The notes beneath the pieces are model-generated. The model did no database searches, was not told the DNA's origin, and worked only from the letters and a program-made list of their open reading frames with translations. From contig CAZRWH010000014.1 in NCBI GenBank assembly GCA_964603905.1, forward strand, positions 1 through 30,870: a stretch of 30,870 nucleotides of DNA, given 5' to 3'. The position numbers were made by a program, and so were the translations under genes. The DNA comes from CAZRWH01 sp964603905 (GTDB taxonomy: Bacteria > Patescibacteriota > Gracilibacteria > UBA1369 > UBA12470). Within the stretch, counting starts at the first letter, position 1, and each line of letters begins with the position of its first letter. Shown here one piece after another: positions 22,701 through 30,291 of the stretch.

Positions 22701-24063
22701 TGGCCCATCAATAATCGCAGGATTGAAAAAGATTTTTGAAGAGACAAGAGGCGAAGAGTACAAGGATCTAATAGCACTAGAAGAAGAGTGGCGTGAAATT
22801 TGTGATCGCCATGCATACGTCTATTACGAAAAGCTCCACGAGGCAAAAGAACTTTATGAAGGGTATCAAAAATGGAGACGAGGAGAGTTGATGAGCGACG
22901 ATAGGGAAGTACGAGACTTTATGAATGAATTAGCAACTTACCGAGGGGTCGGATTGAAGGACTCTCTGAACTCATTCCCAGAATACAAAGAGAGAATGGG
23001 ATGGAGAAGTAATGAAGACCCAGAAGAAGTATGGAGAGACTTTATGCAAAAAGAATTGATGGGAGGTCCAGAAATACAAGCCATACAGGCATATTTCGAT
23101 GATATGCAGGTGCTAGGGCAAAAAGCTATGAATTTTGCAGCAAAACATGGAATAAGCGGATTAGATGAGGCTCTAAAGAAAGGCAATGTGCGGCCTCTTC
23201 GTCACGTCATTCAAGAAAAATACAGCAGGCATATAGACGAAATGTTTCAGGATTGGCATGCGAGAGAGAGAAGATACCTCATCGCGGGTTCCGTGGAGCG
23301 GATCATGGCACTTTTCAAAATCGGAGAGATGGCAAAAGAACAAAAACAGTCTCGAATCAACCTCAGCGGCAAAGGCGAATTCTCTCTGCCGAACGCATGG
23401 AGCATGCTTATGCCAAAGGATCAACAAGTCAAAAACGATATAGGCCTAAAACCAGGTGAGCGATGTCGAATCCTTGGGGGGCCAAACATGTCAGGAAAAA
23501 CGGTAAACCTAAAAGCATCTCAAGTAGCTTTGTGTTGGGCGCTTCAAACAGGACGAGCTCCGACAGAAGGTGAGGCAACAATACCTGCCGTCAGTAACGT
23601 GATTTATTTCGACCGCGTCACAGCAAAAGACAACATAAACATGGGGTCGTTCTTGAACGAAGTTTGGCGTTGCTTAGAACAGATCAAAGTTATGGAGCGA
23701 AGTGGAGAAAAGGCAATGATCACGATGTCAAATATCGACGAAGCTTGGTCAACAACATCACCAGGATATCGAAACGCATTGGTATACGCATTTGTTCATT
23801 ATGCACTCGAGCGCGGACACCTGGTTACGATTGCAGGGCATACTCACGAGGCATTCAAGGCGTTAGCCAATGAGCATCCAGGAACTGCAAATATTTACCA
23901 TTTTGGATGGCATTTCGAAGACGATCCATCTAAGCCAAGTGGAAAGAAAATCAAGCTTGATCACGATCTGCGTGAAGGACACGAAGACTCAAAGGCAATA
24001 GATGTCGCAGAAGCTCTTGGGCTGAATTCAGAGATAGTTGAATTGGCTAGGTTGATCTCATAA
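19702..24063 (+). CDS. tandem double-ATPase MutS-family protein (about 1453 aa)
   Basis: One polypeptide with two MutS-type modules. Module 1: core/lever region from about 85 (AETIYRLIMQPSTDLKQIKQ), then an ABC ATPase with Walker A GPNNSGKS (307-314), Walker B CMDES (Asp388, Glu389), the STTD loop and switch His422 (IASHNEDL), followed by a MutS-like end segment (ESHAIEVARSHGLPEKILE). Module 2: core restart near 575-605 (DTLERQRMFDQIIA), a very long charged helical middle (about 670-1230), then Walker A GPNMSGKT (1260-1267), Walker B NIDEA (Asp1346, Glu1347), STT and His1380 (AGHTHE), and a second end segment with AIDVAEALGLNSEIVE. The mismatch-reading domain I with Phe-x-Glu is not seen, nor a Smr domain as in MutS2. 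MutS works as a dimer with composite ATP sites, so this may be a built-in heterodimer. No mutL is in the window. Confidence 0.88.
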   Translation: MNEAEKKQNQAPDKLPSQPSAEIRAAVAELGIDESNDLMEGFSMEALLGPSNAAYVQINSADKEVSGVEDNKRYYPEAIKGVPEAETIYRLIMQPSTDLKQIKQRQALVDSMIGIENLDEIVGLKNEAYNIKTGINGLFATISINDYETAIAIESFRNGRLPKAMHGYIYQQIELIEQGARALNQLIEIFEGMQDPFIRKAMLETLKESRDLIQKFDKKYFMEADIEEIMDRESVACAEKCQKRLIMSAVFIEFARIVLAEEYGRASFDKSKPHSYRGAHCFARKKEGQVLTQSDTGQDSQIRLYSGPNNSGKSYSGLKTAYFAQKLAQSFGHGPFQELNSPVVFDSFHYLDRSSTDHKNNLSAFGAEMEELNNMLDNLGENPFICMDESGSTTDRKGAYQLNRATLLFLKGKGAKIQIASHNEDLIRWAHEQDQDIRVYHFPATFQAGASEPKYSRKLTDGPGESHAIEVARSHGLPEKILEVAQQFLDGNYVKATLPELKPIPVESYTEEERAKMKKGSKSIVSIVPTPIENPRDQFMSNRHWGRKPETLSHMLSDDSDFKLCLRDEGGFINDFLFKSPSISTKDTLERQRMFDQIIARDEIGKMKQIAAGIKAVASLAAGYGVAGRDAMIFNIALNPFNRSDITLSGVEGLIIYLEFNQKLLGDKFPFDKELDELKRAKELRDKIEEMKKERDIDEVLIFLHGKITGPITDPATLEMFFKLSSEDEQPAENRGVGEVTTERVLSYLKWLQVNKDQKRYDHDVYRLKDMLRRHQEDVQFDRILERMEELARHKKTFNRIAAEIGEDSPEKWGDKITVPRIEALMAKIRGMGYEEDRWQKLEKLDEMQGDLHYGQRYIKVDGHNIDTLKSRVINLGNYVTAKHADKPQRKIPEVSLFDTNIEAIKPELLKLLDVWDEIFGGTGYDSFYTPDNDGYLFPMVLRRLLDTRDYPKEFLDHMRSYDSVDLHQVASSLEDQFVDYLFGEDVSQSPLMPEGTIAHGPSIIAGLKKIFEETRGEEYKDLIALEEEWREICDRHAYVYYEKLHEAKELYEGYQKWRRGELMSDDREVRDFMNELATYRGVGLKDSLNSFPEYKERMGWRSNEDPEEVWRDFMQKELMGGPEIQAIQAYFDDMQVLGQKAMNFAAKHGISGLDEALKKGNVRPLRHVIQEKYSRHIDEMFQDWHARERRYLIAGSVERIMALFKIGEMAKEQKQSRINLSGKGEFSLPNAWSMLMPKDQQVKNDIGLKPGERCRILGGPNMSGKTVNLKASQVALCWALQTGRAPTEGEATIPAVSNVIYFDRVTAKDNINMGSFLNEVWRCLEQIKVMERSGEKAMITMSNIDEAWSTTSPGYRNALVYAFVHYALERGHLVTIAGHTHEAFKALANEHPGTANIYHFGWHFEDDPSKPSGKKIKLDHDLREGHEDSKAIDVAEALGLNSEIVELARLIS

Positions 24064-24071
24064 ACCAACCC

Positions 24072-24108
24072 AAAACCGCAGCCAATCGGAGTTGAAACTG
24101 CGGTTTTT
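24072..24108. terminator. bidirectional terminator between convergent genes
   Basis: AAAACCGCAG (24072-24081), a 16-nt loop, CTGCGGTTTT (24098-24107) plus one T. The A-run on the left gives a U-run for the minus-strand operon too. Confidence 0.85.
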
Positions 24109-24144
24109 AAAGTATGGCCTAACAGGTTCTGTTCAAGTTTTGTT

Positions 24145-24549
24145 TTATTGGATTTCTTGATTTTCCTGAAATCTTTTTCCTTGTCTCATTTTGTGGTGGT
24201 GTGGTTCAGGAAGTCCTAGCTCTTCTCTCAATTCTTGAGCGATTTCGTGCTCACCAGCCATTTTTGCTTCCATCATGTCGATGAATAGATCGAAGTTGTC
24301 TTGAGTGACTAGTTCAACTATCTCCTCGCCGTGTGGATGCTCAACCATTAGGTCGTACCATGTGTCGTAATCCTCATCTTCAATAGCTTCTTTCATCTCC
24401 TCCATGTGTTCGTGATTATGGTCACGTTTCATGAATTCGCCTTTCATCTTTCCGTCCTCTGTTGCTGCCGATGCAACAGAAGTAAAAGTTGCAACGCTCA
24501 GTGTTAGAACTAGTAGGAACGCTGCGAAAGCTTTTGTAGTGTTTTTCAT
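24145..24549 (-). CDS. secreted His/Met-rich small protein in ECF sigma operon
   Basis: A 134-aa protein with a signal peptide (1-29, ending ASA). The mature part is helical and rich in His, Met and Glu: RDHNHEHMEEM, VEHPHGEEIVE and EPHHHKMRQGKRF are candidate metal-binding segments. A repeat-like pair, DYDTWYDLMVEHPHGEEIVELV and NFDLFIDMMEAKMAGE (split here), suggests duplicated helical hairpins, as in uncharacterised exported CPR proteins. A role in metal or envelope stress is inferred from composition and from being last in an operon with a sigma factor. Forty-nine bp separate it from the upstream membrane-protein gene. Confidence 0.75.
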   Translation of the reverse strand: MKNTTKAFAAFLLVLTLSVATFTSVASAATEDGKMKGEFMKRDHNHEHMEEMKEAIEDEDYDTWYDLMVEHPHGEEIVELVTQDNFDLFIDMMEAKMAGEHEIAQELREELGLPEPHHHKMRQGKRFQENQEIQ

Positions 24550-24571
24550 TTTGAATGTGGTTAGTAATTTT

Positions 24572-24592
24572 TTAGAGTGCTCGAGTCTCTAA
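24572..24592. other. intercistronic stem-loop
   Basis: TTAGAG, a 9-nt loop, CTCTAA between the membrane-protein gene and the small secreted-protein gene. It has no U-run in the operon direction, so it is more likely an mRNA processing or stability element than a terminator. Confidence 0.35.
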
Positions 24593-24598
24593 TAAGTA

Positions 24599-25500
24599 CT
24601 ACACACCTTTATTGCCTTTTCTTTCATCTTTTTTTTGATGGAAGTGTGGAGGCATTTTACTAGGATNNNNNNNNNNNNNNNNNNNNNNNNNNNNNNNNNN
24701 NNNNNNNNNNNNNNNNNNNNNNNNNNNNNNNNNNNNNNNNNNNNNNNNNNNNNNNNNNNNNNNNNNTTGCCTTTTCTTTCATCTTTTTTTTGATGGAAGT
24801 GTGGAGGCATTTTACTAGGATCAAAAAGCTTAACCTTGTCGGCATCAAACATCATCTCGCCAGAAATTTCTCCAGATGTAATTAAGTGCTCTCCAGTTTC
24901 AGGATCGTGTTGACCGACGAATTGTGCATCAAAAATATCAATGGTCCATTCTTCTTCCGTCATTGTGTTTATTATCAAAAACGTATCTGACTCAATCTCG
25001 ATAATTTCTCCAACCAAAATTCCATTTTCAGGGTTTATCCACATTGCAGCTTTAGATTTTTGGAAATCATCATAAGGCCCAATATGATCACGCATCATGT
25101 TCTCAACGCCATGAGATGCACCGAAGCAATATAGCCCTGAGCCTAGAAGTGTCGAAAGCAAAACAATAGTCAAAATAACGTGACGATATTTGTAACCTTT
25201 CTTTGTATGAGCAATACATTTTTTCCCAAGAAAAAGGGTCAAAGCAAGCACGCCAAACCATATGTATGGCAGTACCATCATGAGTCCAACAGCGCGATTC
25301 CCGTGGATATGACCTACGAAATTCCATTCAGTGCCAAACACCTCGCGAATAATCGCACCAACAGCAAGTCCTCCAATGAAAACAGACAAAACTCCTGCGG
25401 CTGCGAAAGAAACATGCAAAAGCACAAACTGCCACTTAGGACGTGGCTTTACCTTGCCTTTTTTTATTTTGTCCAGAACGGACTTACTTATTTTGCTCAT
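24599..25500 (-). CDS. three-TM membrane protein, possible anti-sigma partner (interrupted by an N gap)
   Basis: The minus-strand frame starts at 25500, three nt after the sigma-factor stop. It has a basic N-terminus (KKGKVKPRPKW), three hydrophobic helices (about 24-52, 70-92, 107-127) and a soluble C-terminal part with a small beta domain (ILVGEIIEIESDTFLIINTM, 160-179) and an HFHQKKDERKG tail. The gap at 24667-24766 is flanked by the same 55 bp on each side. Merging them gives ...KGNKGV and TAG at 24599-24601, a 248-aa protein. Reading through the N run instead shifts frame into a spurious repeat of the tail. Position suggests membrane control of the sigma factor, but no classical zinc anti-sigma or RskA motif is seen. 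Confidence 0.75.
24612..24821. repeat. second N gap with identical 55-bp flanks (assembly artefact)
   Basis: Bases 24612-24666 and 24767-24821 are identical (55 bp) around exactly 100 N (24667-24766). Flank length and gap length match the gap at 3661, so both come from the same assembly step. Confidence 0.9.
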
Positions 25501-25503
25501 ATT

Positions 25504-26082
25504 TTAAAGTGTTAAATCGTTAGAAACGGCAAGTTGTTTGAACTTGCTCTTCGCTCTGTTGAGCAACGTCCCAACAGTCCCCACGGGCTTCTTAAGCACA
25601 TCGCTTATTTCGTTGTAATCCAGATCCTCAAGGAACCTCAAAACCAAAACTTCTCGATATGCAGCCGGTAACTTGCCCAATATTTTTGCGACTTCATGTT
25701 GGAGCTCTGCCTTCTGTGCGTCCGCCTCAACGTCGCTGTCGCTTTCAAGTATGTCGATTAGATTGACCAGTTCAGGATCGTCAGTTTCAATACTTACAGC
25801 GTCATGTTTCTTGTTTTTGCGAACATAATTCAGAGTCTCATTATGTGCGATCCTATACGCCCAGCTCGAAAATTTTAAATCCAGATCAAAGCTATTCAGA
25901 TTTTTGTAAATTTTCAGAAAAACCTCCTGCAAAATATCCTCAGCACACTGAATGCTGACATTAGTAATACGCATTATGTAGCGAATCAATTTAGGTTCGT
26001 ACCTTTCCATCAAAAGCGAAAAATGCTCAGTGTCTTTGAGAGTCAGTTTAACCAGTGTGTTGTCGGGGGTGTCGTTATTCAT
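25504..26082 (-). CDS. ECF-type RNA polymerase sigma factor
   Basis: A 192-aa sigma-70 family factor with only regions 2 and 4. Region 2 covers about 20-90: YEPKLIRYIMRITN, the AEDILQEVFLKIYKNL core-binding helix and FSSWAYRIAHNETLNYVRK for -10 recognition. Region 4 covers about 135-185: LPAAYREVLVLRFLEDLDYN and EISDVLKKPVGTVGTLLNRA, a helix-turn-helix. An acidic linker joins them. I chose the ATG at 26082, where homology starts; one at 26091 is also possible, and a longer open frame upstream overlaps the divergent promoter. It heads an operon with the membrane protein (3-nt gap) and the secreted His/Met-rich protein, the usual layout for sensing envelope stress. Confidence 0.9.
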   Translation of the reverse strand: MNNDTPDNTLVKLTLKDTEHFSLLMERYEPKLIRYIMRITNVSIQCAEDILQEVFLKIYKNLNSFDLDLKFSSWAYRIAHNETLNYVRKNKKHDAVSIETDDPELVNLIDILESDSDVEADAQKAELQHEVAKILGKLPAAYREVLVLRFLEDLDYNEISDVLKKPVGTVGTLLNRAKSKFKQLAVSNDLTL

Positions 26083-26128
26083 CCTTAGCATAATACACAG
26101 GAATAACGGTTTTTCTTTCATGCCCGGG

Positions 26129-26157
26129 TTGCCGAAAGCACCGTTTAGTGGTATAAT
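26129..26157 (+). promoter_or_regulatory. promoter of the hypothetical gene at 26180
   Basis: TTGCCG (26129-26134), exactly 17 bp, perfect TATAAT (26152-26157) preceded by GTGG. The leader is about 17-20 nt, A-rich, with no Shine-Dalgarno site. Confidence 0.7.
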
Positions 26158-26179
26158 TAGTAGATTTAAACTCAAAAAA

Positions 26180-26812
26180 ATGAATAAAATGGAAAGGCCA
26201 GCAAGCCTGCAAGAAAAATTTGATGCACTTCTAGACGAGGCAAAAGTCGCCGATAAAAGCCAAATGACAATGCTTGTTAATGAAGCCGAAGAGTTGGTAA
26301 TGAACACTCTTCCTGGTTTTGGTACCTCGAGTACTCTCAATGGGGGAATATCATTAACCCGGAAGTTGCTAATTGATGATGAATTTAAAAGAGTAATGTT
26401 TAGTTATAACGCAGAAACAGGAGAGAGGAGTGTTTTTGAAGAAAGGGATCATGGAGGTACACCTTTGCCAGGGAATCTAATAGAAGAAAGCCAGTGGATA
26501 GCGATGGAGGATCACGCAAAGGCTGAATATGTACTTGCACAGTTGAAAGCCAAAATGAGGGAGCTATATGAGCGATTAGAAAATGCCAGTATAAACCCTT
26601 ACGGTGTAGAACTGGAGATGTACTACAATTCATCGTATGGAGAGTATTGCTTGCATTTGCCACAAATCAACCATGTAGAGCTAATATCTGATAGAGCTGA
26701 TGTAGCTTCGGCCATGTTGGACTTCGCAGGGAATACAGCGTTAAAAACAAAAGACATCTATGCTGTTCGCGATAGAGTTGAGCAGCAACTTAGAGTTATA
26801 AGGGGGTATTAA
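26180..26812 (+). CDS. hypothetical protein, 210 aa
   Basis: Not recognised. I start at the ATG at 26180, just after a strong promoter; the open frame extends upstream only through that promoter and the divergent sigma gene. The product is soluble and mixed alpha/beta: an N-terminal helix pair (MERPASLQEKFDALLDEAKV), a beta segment with RKLLIDDEFKRVMFSYN, a long helix (KAEYVLAQLKAKMRELYERL) and another beta/helix unit. No signal peptide. The two halves may be a duplicated domain, but similarity is weak by eye. Its TAA overlaps the stop of the convergent helicase gene (TTAA, 26809-26812). Confidence 0.7.
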   Translation: MNKMERPASLQEKFDALLDEAKVADKSQMTMLVNEAEELVMNTLPGFGTSSTLNGGISLTRKLLIDDEFKRVMFSYNAETGERSVFEERDHGGTPLPGNLIEESQWIAMEDHAKAEYVLAQLKAKMRELYERLENASINPYGVELEMYYNSSYGEYCLHLPQINHVELISDRADVASAMLDFAGNTALKTKDIYAVRDRVEQQLRVIRGY

Positions 26813-28065
26813 AAAACCCCCACCTCATCCTCAACCTCTTCCGACGCAATTCGAAGTGCTCGGTCAAATTCGATGATCGATGGATCAACACGAAGCGACA
26901 TTTCGTTAGCTCCGAGCAAGTGAATCCCATCAAGAGATTTAACACGCGAAAGGGCAACATATCCCATCCCTGGCACAAAAGATTTGCTTAGGTCTATTTC
27001 GGCAGCATCAAGACTCATTCCCTGGCTTTTGTGAACAGTGATTGCCCAGGCCAAGCGTAGCGGGACTTGAGTGATTTGTGCTTTGACGTCGTCTTCCTCG
27101 GAAATTGCCCAGCTAACAGGTTTGGCTGTGATCTTTTTGCCTTCGTAAGTTTGTACGATAGGGAAGTTCTTTTCATCAAAACCAATAACTTCTCCAAGAG
27201 TTCCATTTACATATCCTTTGTCAAAATTATTCTTCACGAACATGACCATCGCCCCTTTTTTCAGGGTTAAGTTTTCCTGGGTAAGGCAGTGTTTTTTCAA
27301 AGTGTCGACAAGAACATCGATCCCGCTCGAACTCATCGAGTAACATTGCTCTTCTTCAGGGATCTTAGCAAGCTCAGCTTTGTTAATTGCATCAACATCA
27401 ACGTTGTGTGTGTAAAGTTTTGTGGCTCTTTGTTCCGAGATGCGATTCATGCGATCTTGAAGGAGCTCAACGCTTTCGTTAGTGACTCGTGCACTGCGGA
27501 TTTCATTTAAAATATTAAGAAACCTAGGGTCGTGCTGACGTTGCGGGTCGGTTAGGTAGCAAACCTTGATGTTCATGTTTTGCCAGACGTCCGCGTTGTA
27601 AGCGAAATCCGGTTTCTCGCCGTTTTTCGCGATAGGCGGAAGCTGAAAGAAGTCACCACAAAAGATCACCTGCATATCCCCAAAAGGGAGATTATTCTTC
27701 TTAAACATTCGACATATTCGATCAACCATATCAAGCTGATTCGCGCTAAGCATTGAGATCTCATCGATGATCAGTACCTCCGTTTTCTTGATGCGGTTGC
27801 GCAGGTAATGTTTTTTTCTGAGATTTTTTAAATCTTGATCCGAAAGCTCGTCACGAATTCCAAGACCAGCCCAAGAATGAATTGTAACTCCGCTCAAGTG
27901 AGTTGCCGCAATACCCGTTGAAGCAGTTATTCCAACAGGCGTTAGTTCTTGCTTTAGCTGTTTGATGTATCGATTCAGCAAATGCGTTTTTCCGGTACCT
28001 GCAGAGCCTGCCAAATAAACGTTATATCCAGATCTTAATATGCGAAAAGCGGTATCTTGTTTCAT
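26809..28065 (-). CDS. Pif1-like superfamily 1B DNA helicase
   Basis: A 418-aa ATP-dependent 5'-3' DNA helicase of the Pif1/RecD2-like group, expected to act on DNA forks, R-loops or G-quadruplexes. Motifs: Walker A GSAGTGKT (20-27), motif Ia ITASTGIAATHLSGVTIHSW (Pif1 style), Walker B LIIDEISM, motif III VIFCGDFFQLPP, the QRQHDPRFLNILNEIR segment typical of Pif1, and the late motifs LRLAWAITVHKSQGMSLD and GMGYVALSRVKSLDGI. No extra C-terminal domain such as the WYL or HRDC modules of some bacterial Pif1 proteins. It follows a small unknown gene by 13 bp, probably in one operon. Confidence 0.93.
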   Translation of the reverse strand: MKQDTAFRILRSGYNVYLAGSAGTGKTHLLNRYIKQLKQELTPVGITASTGIAATHLSGVTIHSWAGLGIRDELSDQDLKNLRKKHYLRNRIKKTEVLIIDEISMLSANQLDMVDRICRMFKKNNLPFGDMQVIFCGDFFQLPPIAKNGEKPDFAYNADVWQNMNIKVCYLTDPQRQHDPRFLNILNEIRSARVTNESVELLQDRMNRISEQRATKLYTHNVDVDAINKAELAKIPEEEQCYSMSSSGIDVLVDTLKKHCLTQENLTLKKGAMVMFVKNNFDKGYVNGTLGEVIGFDEKNFPIVQTYEGKKITAKPVSWAISEEDDVKAQITQVPLRLAWAITVHKSQGMSLDAAEIDLSKSFVPGMGYVALSRVKSLDGIHLLGANEMSLRVDPSIIEFDRALRIASEEVEDEVGVF

Positions 28066-28078
28066 TTAGGGGGCAAAA

Positions 28079-28453
28079 TTACATAAAATTCTCCAAGTCA
28101 ACAATGACCCATTGGTCTGAAATTTCAGGTTTGCGCTTGAGTTTAAGGTCGATCCGTGGGGTTGGCAATTCAACAATCTCTCGTCTGCGTCCATCGAACT
28201 CAACTTTTCCATATCTGACTTCGCGAGTAATTCGGAAATCAAACTTAGACAGGTTGAATTCAACAACGCGTTGTTCTCCAATTTCTACGTCATCCTCATC
28301 TGGCCCAGAGTAAATTGGCGAAGTTTCATCGTTTACGATTTCAGCTCCAGCAGCTTTTACTTTATTCAAGATCTCTTCAAAACGATCATCAGCAACAGCC
28401 TGACGCGTGTCATCAATTTCTCGCATTCCTTGTTTTGCTCTTCCTGATCCCAT
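28079..28453 (-). CDS. hypothetical protein, 124 aa, upstream of pif1-like helicase
   Basis: Not recognised. The N-terminal 45 residues are polar and helical (DDRFEEILNKVKAAGAEIVN), followed by a predicted beta-rich domain (QRVVEFNLSKFDFRITREV, GKVEFDGRRREIVELP) and an end of DQWVIVDLENFM. No signal or membrane segment. It lies 13 bp before the helicase gene and is divergent from the HAD gene. No Shine-Dalgarno site. Confidence 0.7.
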   Translation of the reverse strand: MGSGRAKQGMREIDDTRQAVADDRFEEILNKVKAAGAEIVNDETSPIYSGPDEDDVEIGEQRVVEFNLSKFDFRITREVRYGKVEFDGRRREIVELPTPRIDLKLKRKPEISDQWVIVDLENFM

Positions 28454-28475
28454 GGCTCAAGTAAACCACAACGCG

Positions 28476-28504
28476 TTGCAAAAAGCAAAATCCACAGGTA
28501 AAAT
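28476..28504 (+). promoter_or_regulatory. promoter of the HAD hydrolase gene
   Basis: TTGCAA (28476-28481), exactly 17 bp, TAAAAT (28499-28504) preceded by AGG. The ATG at 28514 is 9 nt after the -10, so the mRNA would be nearly leaderless. Confidence 0.6.
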
Positions 28505-28513
28505 CCACCTCCG

Positions 28514-29362
28514 ATGAGAAACAACAACGAAATACAATATGTGGCTTGGGACGGAGACAATACCCTTTGGGATTGGGTAGGCTATGCGGTGCCTGCGTAT
28601 GAGGCGATGCATGAGGCGATTGTTAGGATCTCAGGAAGAAGTCCAGACGATACGGCTGATGCGATGAAGGCTTTTTACACTCAGGTTGGAACTATTGAGG
28701 ATGAGAGGTTGGTTCAAGGACTTCACTCACTTGGATTGTTTGATGGCGTTGCAGGTTTTGATATGGATGAAGCAATTATTAGCGTACAAAGAGCTTTTCA
28801 TAATGTGAGAAACAGGGAGTTGCAGGTCTATCCGGGGATTGCAGAGGCAATGCACGAGATACACAGGCGTTGCATTGAACAGATCATTATAACCGATGCC
28901 CCAGGAGGGCAGGCTTCGGCAAGGCTGAGAAGGTCAGGGCTATCAGGTTATATAAGTAGAATTTATGGAATGCCAACGGCCCCTATTTTGGATTTACCTG
29001 GTGGACTAAAAAAGCATTTCGAGGGCGAGCAGAATCCTCCTGTGCATGTTTTGAATGAGGAAAAGCCGAATGTCGAGCTAGAGGCAATTTTTGAAAAAAC
29101 AAGAGAAGAAATTAGAAAACGAGTGGGAATCGTTGGGGATAACGATGCGAAAGATATGGAGTTGGCTAGAAGGTATGGTTGCGTAGGAGCACATGCGGTG
29201 TACGGAAATAGGAATAGTGCGATCGGAAGTCGCCTAGCAAGGTTCGCGCCACCTCGTGTCGCAAGTAGGAATATGCAGATTGGTGAGGGCAATGGACCAA
29301 GCGGAAGGATAGTTGTGATAGAAGATCCTAGAGAGATTCCAAGTGCTTTTTTCGGAGGATAA
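28514..29362 (+). CDS. HAD-superfamily hydrolase
   Basis: A 282-aa cytosolic phosphatase-like protein. HAD motifs: I WDGDNTLWD (nucleophile Asp13, acid Asp15), II IIITDAP (Thr), III lysine in NEEKPNVE, IV VGDNDAKDMELA. A helical cap is inserted after motif I (about 25-110). The trailing 45 residues (NRNSAIGSR onward) are an extra, low-complexity-like tail. The substrate is unknown; the fold suits phosphoglycolate-type or nucleotide phosphatases. It stands alone between a divergent promoter and the next gene. Confidence 0.88.
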   Translation: MRNNNEIQYVAWDGDNTLWDWVGYAVPAYEAMHEAIVRISGRSPDDTADAMKAFYTQVGTIEDERLVQGLHSLGLFDGVAGFDMDEAIISVQRAFHNVRNRELQVYPGIAEAMHEIHRRCIEQIIITDAPGGQASARLRRSGLSGYISRIYGMPTAPILDLPGGLKKHFEGEQNPPVHVLNEEKPNVELEAIFEKTREEIRKRVGIVGDNDAKDMELARRYGCVGAHAVYGNRNSAIGSRLARFAPPRVASRNMQIGEGNGPSGRIVVIEDPREIPSAFFGG

Positions 29363-29421
29363 AATAGTGACTATTATCGAGAAAAACGCTATGTTGTGCT
29401 TGATGTAACCTGTTTAAATAT

Positions 29422-30291
29422 ATGAAAAAAATAGCACTATCGTTGATAGTAGTAGTATTAATTGTGATCGTGTCTCCTGTTTGGCTAGGATGGTTCTTGA
29501 GAGATATGGAGCCTGGGACATATACAGATCTGGAGCTTGTAATTGAGGAGCCTGAAGTAAACGCTTATGACGAGCTTTTGAAGGTAAAAACAGAATATGC
29601 AGACCCTCAGGATGTATTGACCTTGGCCTCAAATGCTGATGCTTACTTGGATCCAAGTCTTCTTTCGGATTTGAATTATGCAGACGTAAAATATGATCTC
29701 GATGGACTAAGCTACGTTGTTGCATTGGCGATAGAAAGGGCTAAGGATTTTGCTGAGGAAGGGGAGGAAGATTTGGCAAAGGAGGAGCTAAGGAAGGCGC
29801 TTGTGGTTGTGCAAATGGCGCAAGATTCTCCAGGGTTATTGACTCAGAAACTTATAGTTATGAAAGAGAAGACAGCATTGTTAAATGCTATTTTGGATAT
29901 GGCTTTGCAAATGGATTTGAGTGATTTTCAGGACAATGAAACGGGGTACGCAAACGCTTTGAAGGTTGAGTTTGCAATGCAGCAGAACCTCATAAAGGAA
30001 TTAGATCCATTTAGTGATGTTAAAAGCGATCTTAGGTTTGAATCTTCGTATTATTTTCATCCAAATTCAACAATCGACTATTTCGCCGAAAGAGCTCGTC
30101 TAGGAATTGCGACATACACCGCAGAATGCGAGGAGGTAACTGAGGGGCTTGAGGATTTTGTTGTACCTGAGTTTTTGTTTTTCACAAAAAATGCGATCGG
30201 AAAAATGATTATTAGTGAAATAAATCCAAGGCTTGCAGGCAACCAGATGAGATGTGATGTTGAGAGTCTTTTACTCCAAAGTTCCCTCTAA
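29422..30291 (+). CDS. N-terminally anchored hypothetical protein, 289 aa
   Basis: Not recognised. A hydrophobic helix (4-27) anchors or exports a largely helical, acidic domain. There are no lipobox, cell-wall or catalytic motifs. EYADPQDVLTLASNADAYLD and AKDFAEEGEEDLAKEELRKA are typical surface-exposed helices; two late cysteines (near 234 and 278) could pair. Its 3' end overlaps that of the convergent lipoprotein gene by 21 bp. Start context: no Shine-Dalgarno site, AT-rich. Confidence 0.75.
   Translation: MKKIALSLIVVVLIVIVSPVWLGWFLRDMEPGTYTDLELVIEEPEVNAYDELLKVKTEYADPQDVLTLASNADAYLDPSLLSDLNYADVKYDLDGLSYVVALAIERAKDFAEEGEEDLAKEELRKALVVVQMAQDSPGLLTQKLIVMKEKTALLNAILDMALQMDLSDFQDNETGYANALKVEFAMQQNLIKELDPFSDVKSDLRFESSYYFHPNSTIDYFAERARLGIATYTAECEEVTEGLEDFVVPEFLFFTKNAIGKMIISEINPRLAGNQMRCDVESLLLQSSL

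Noticed and set aside
26083..26340. N-terminal extension of the ECF sigma factor
   Set aside because: The extra residues are hydrophobic and unrelated to sigma region 2, and the DNA holds the divergent promoter and start of the 26180 gene.
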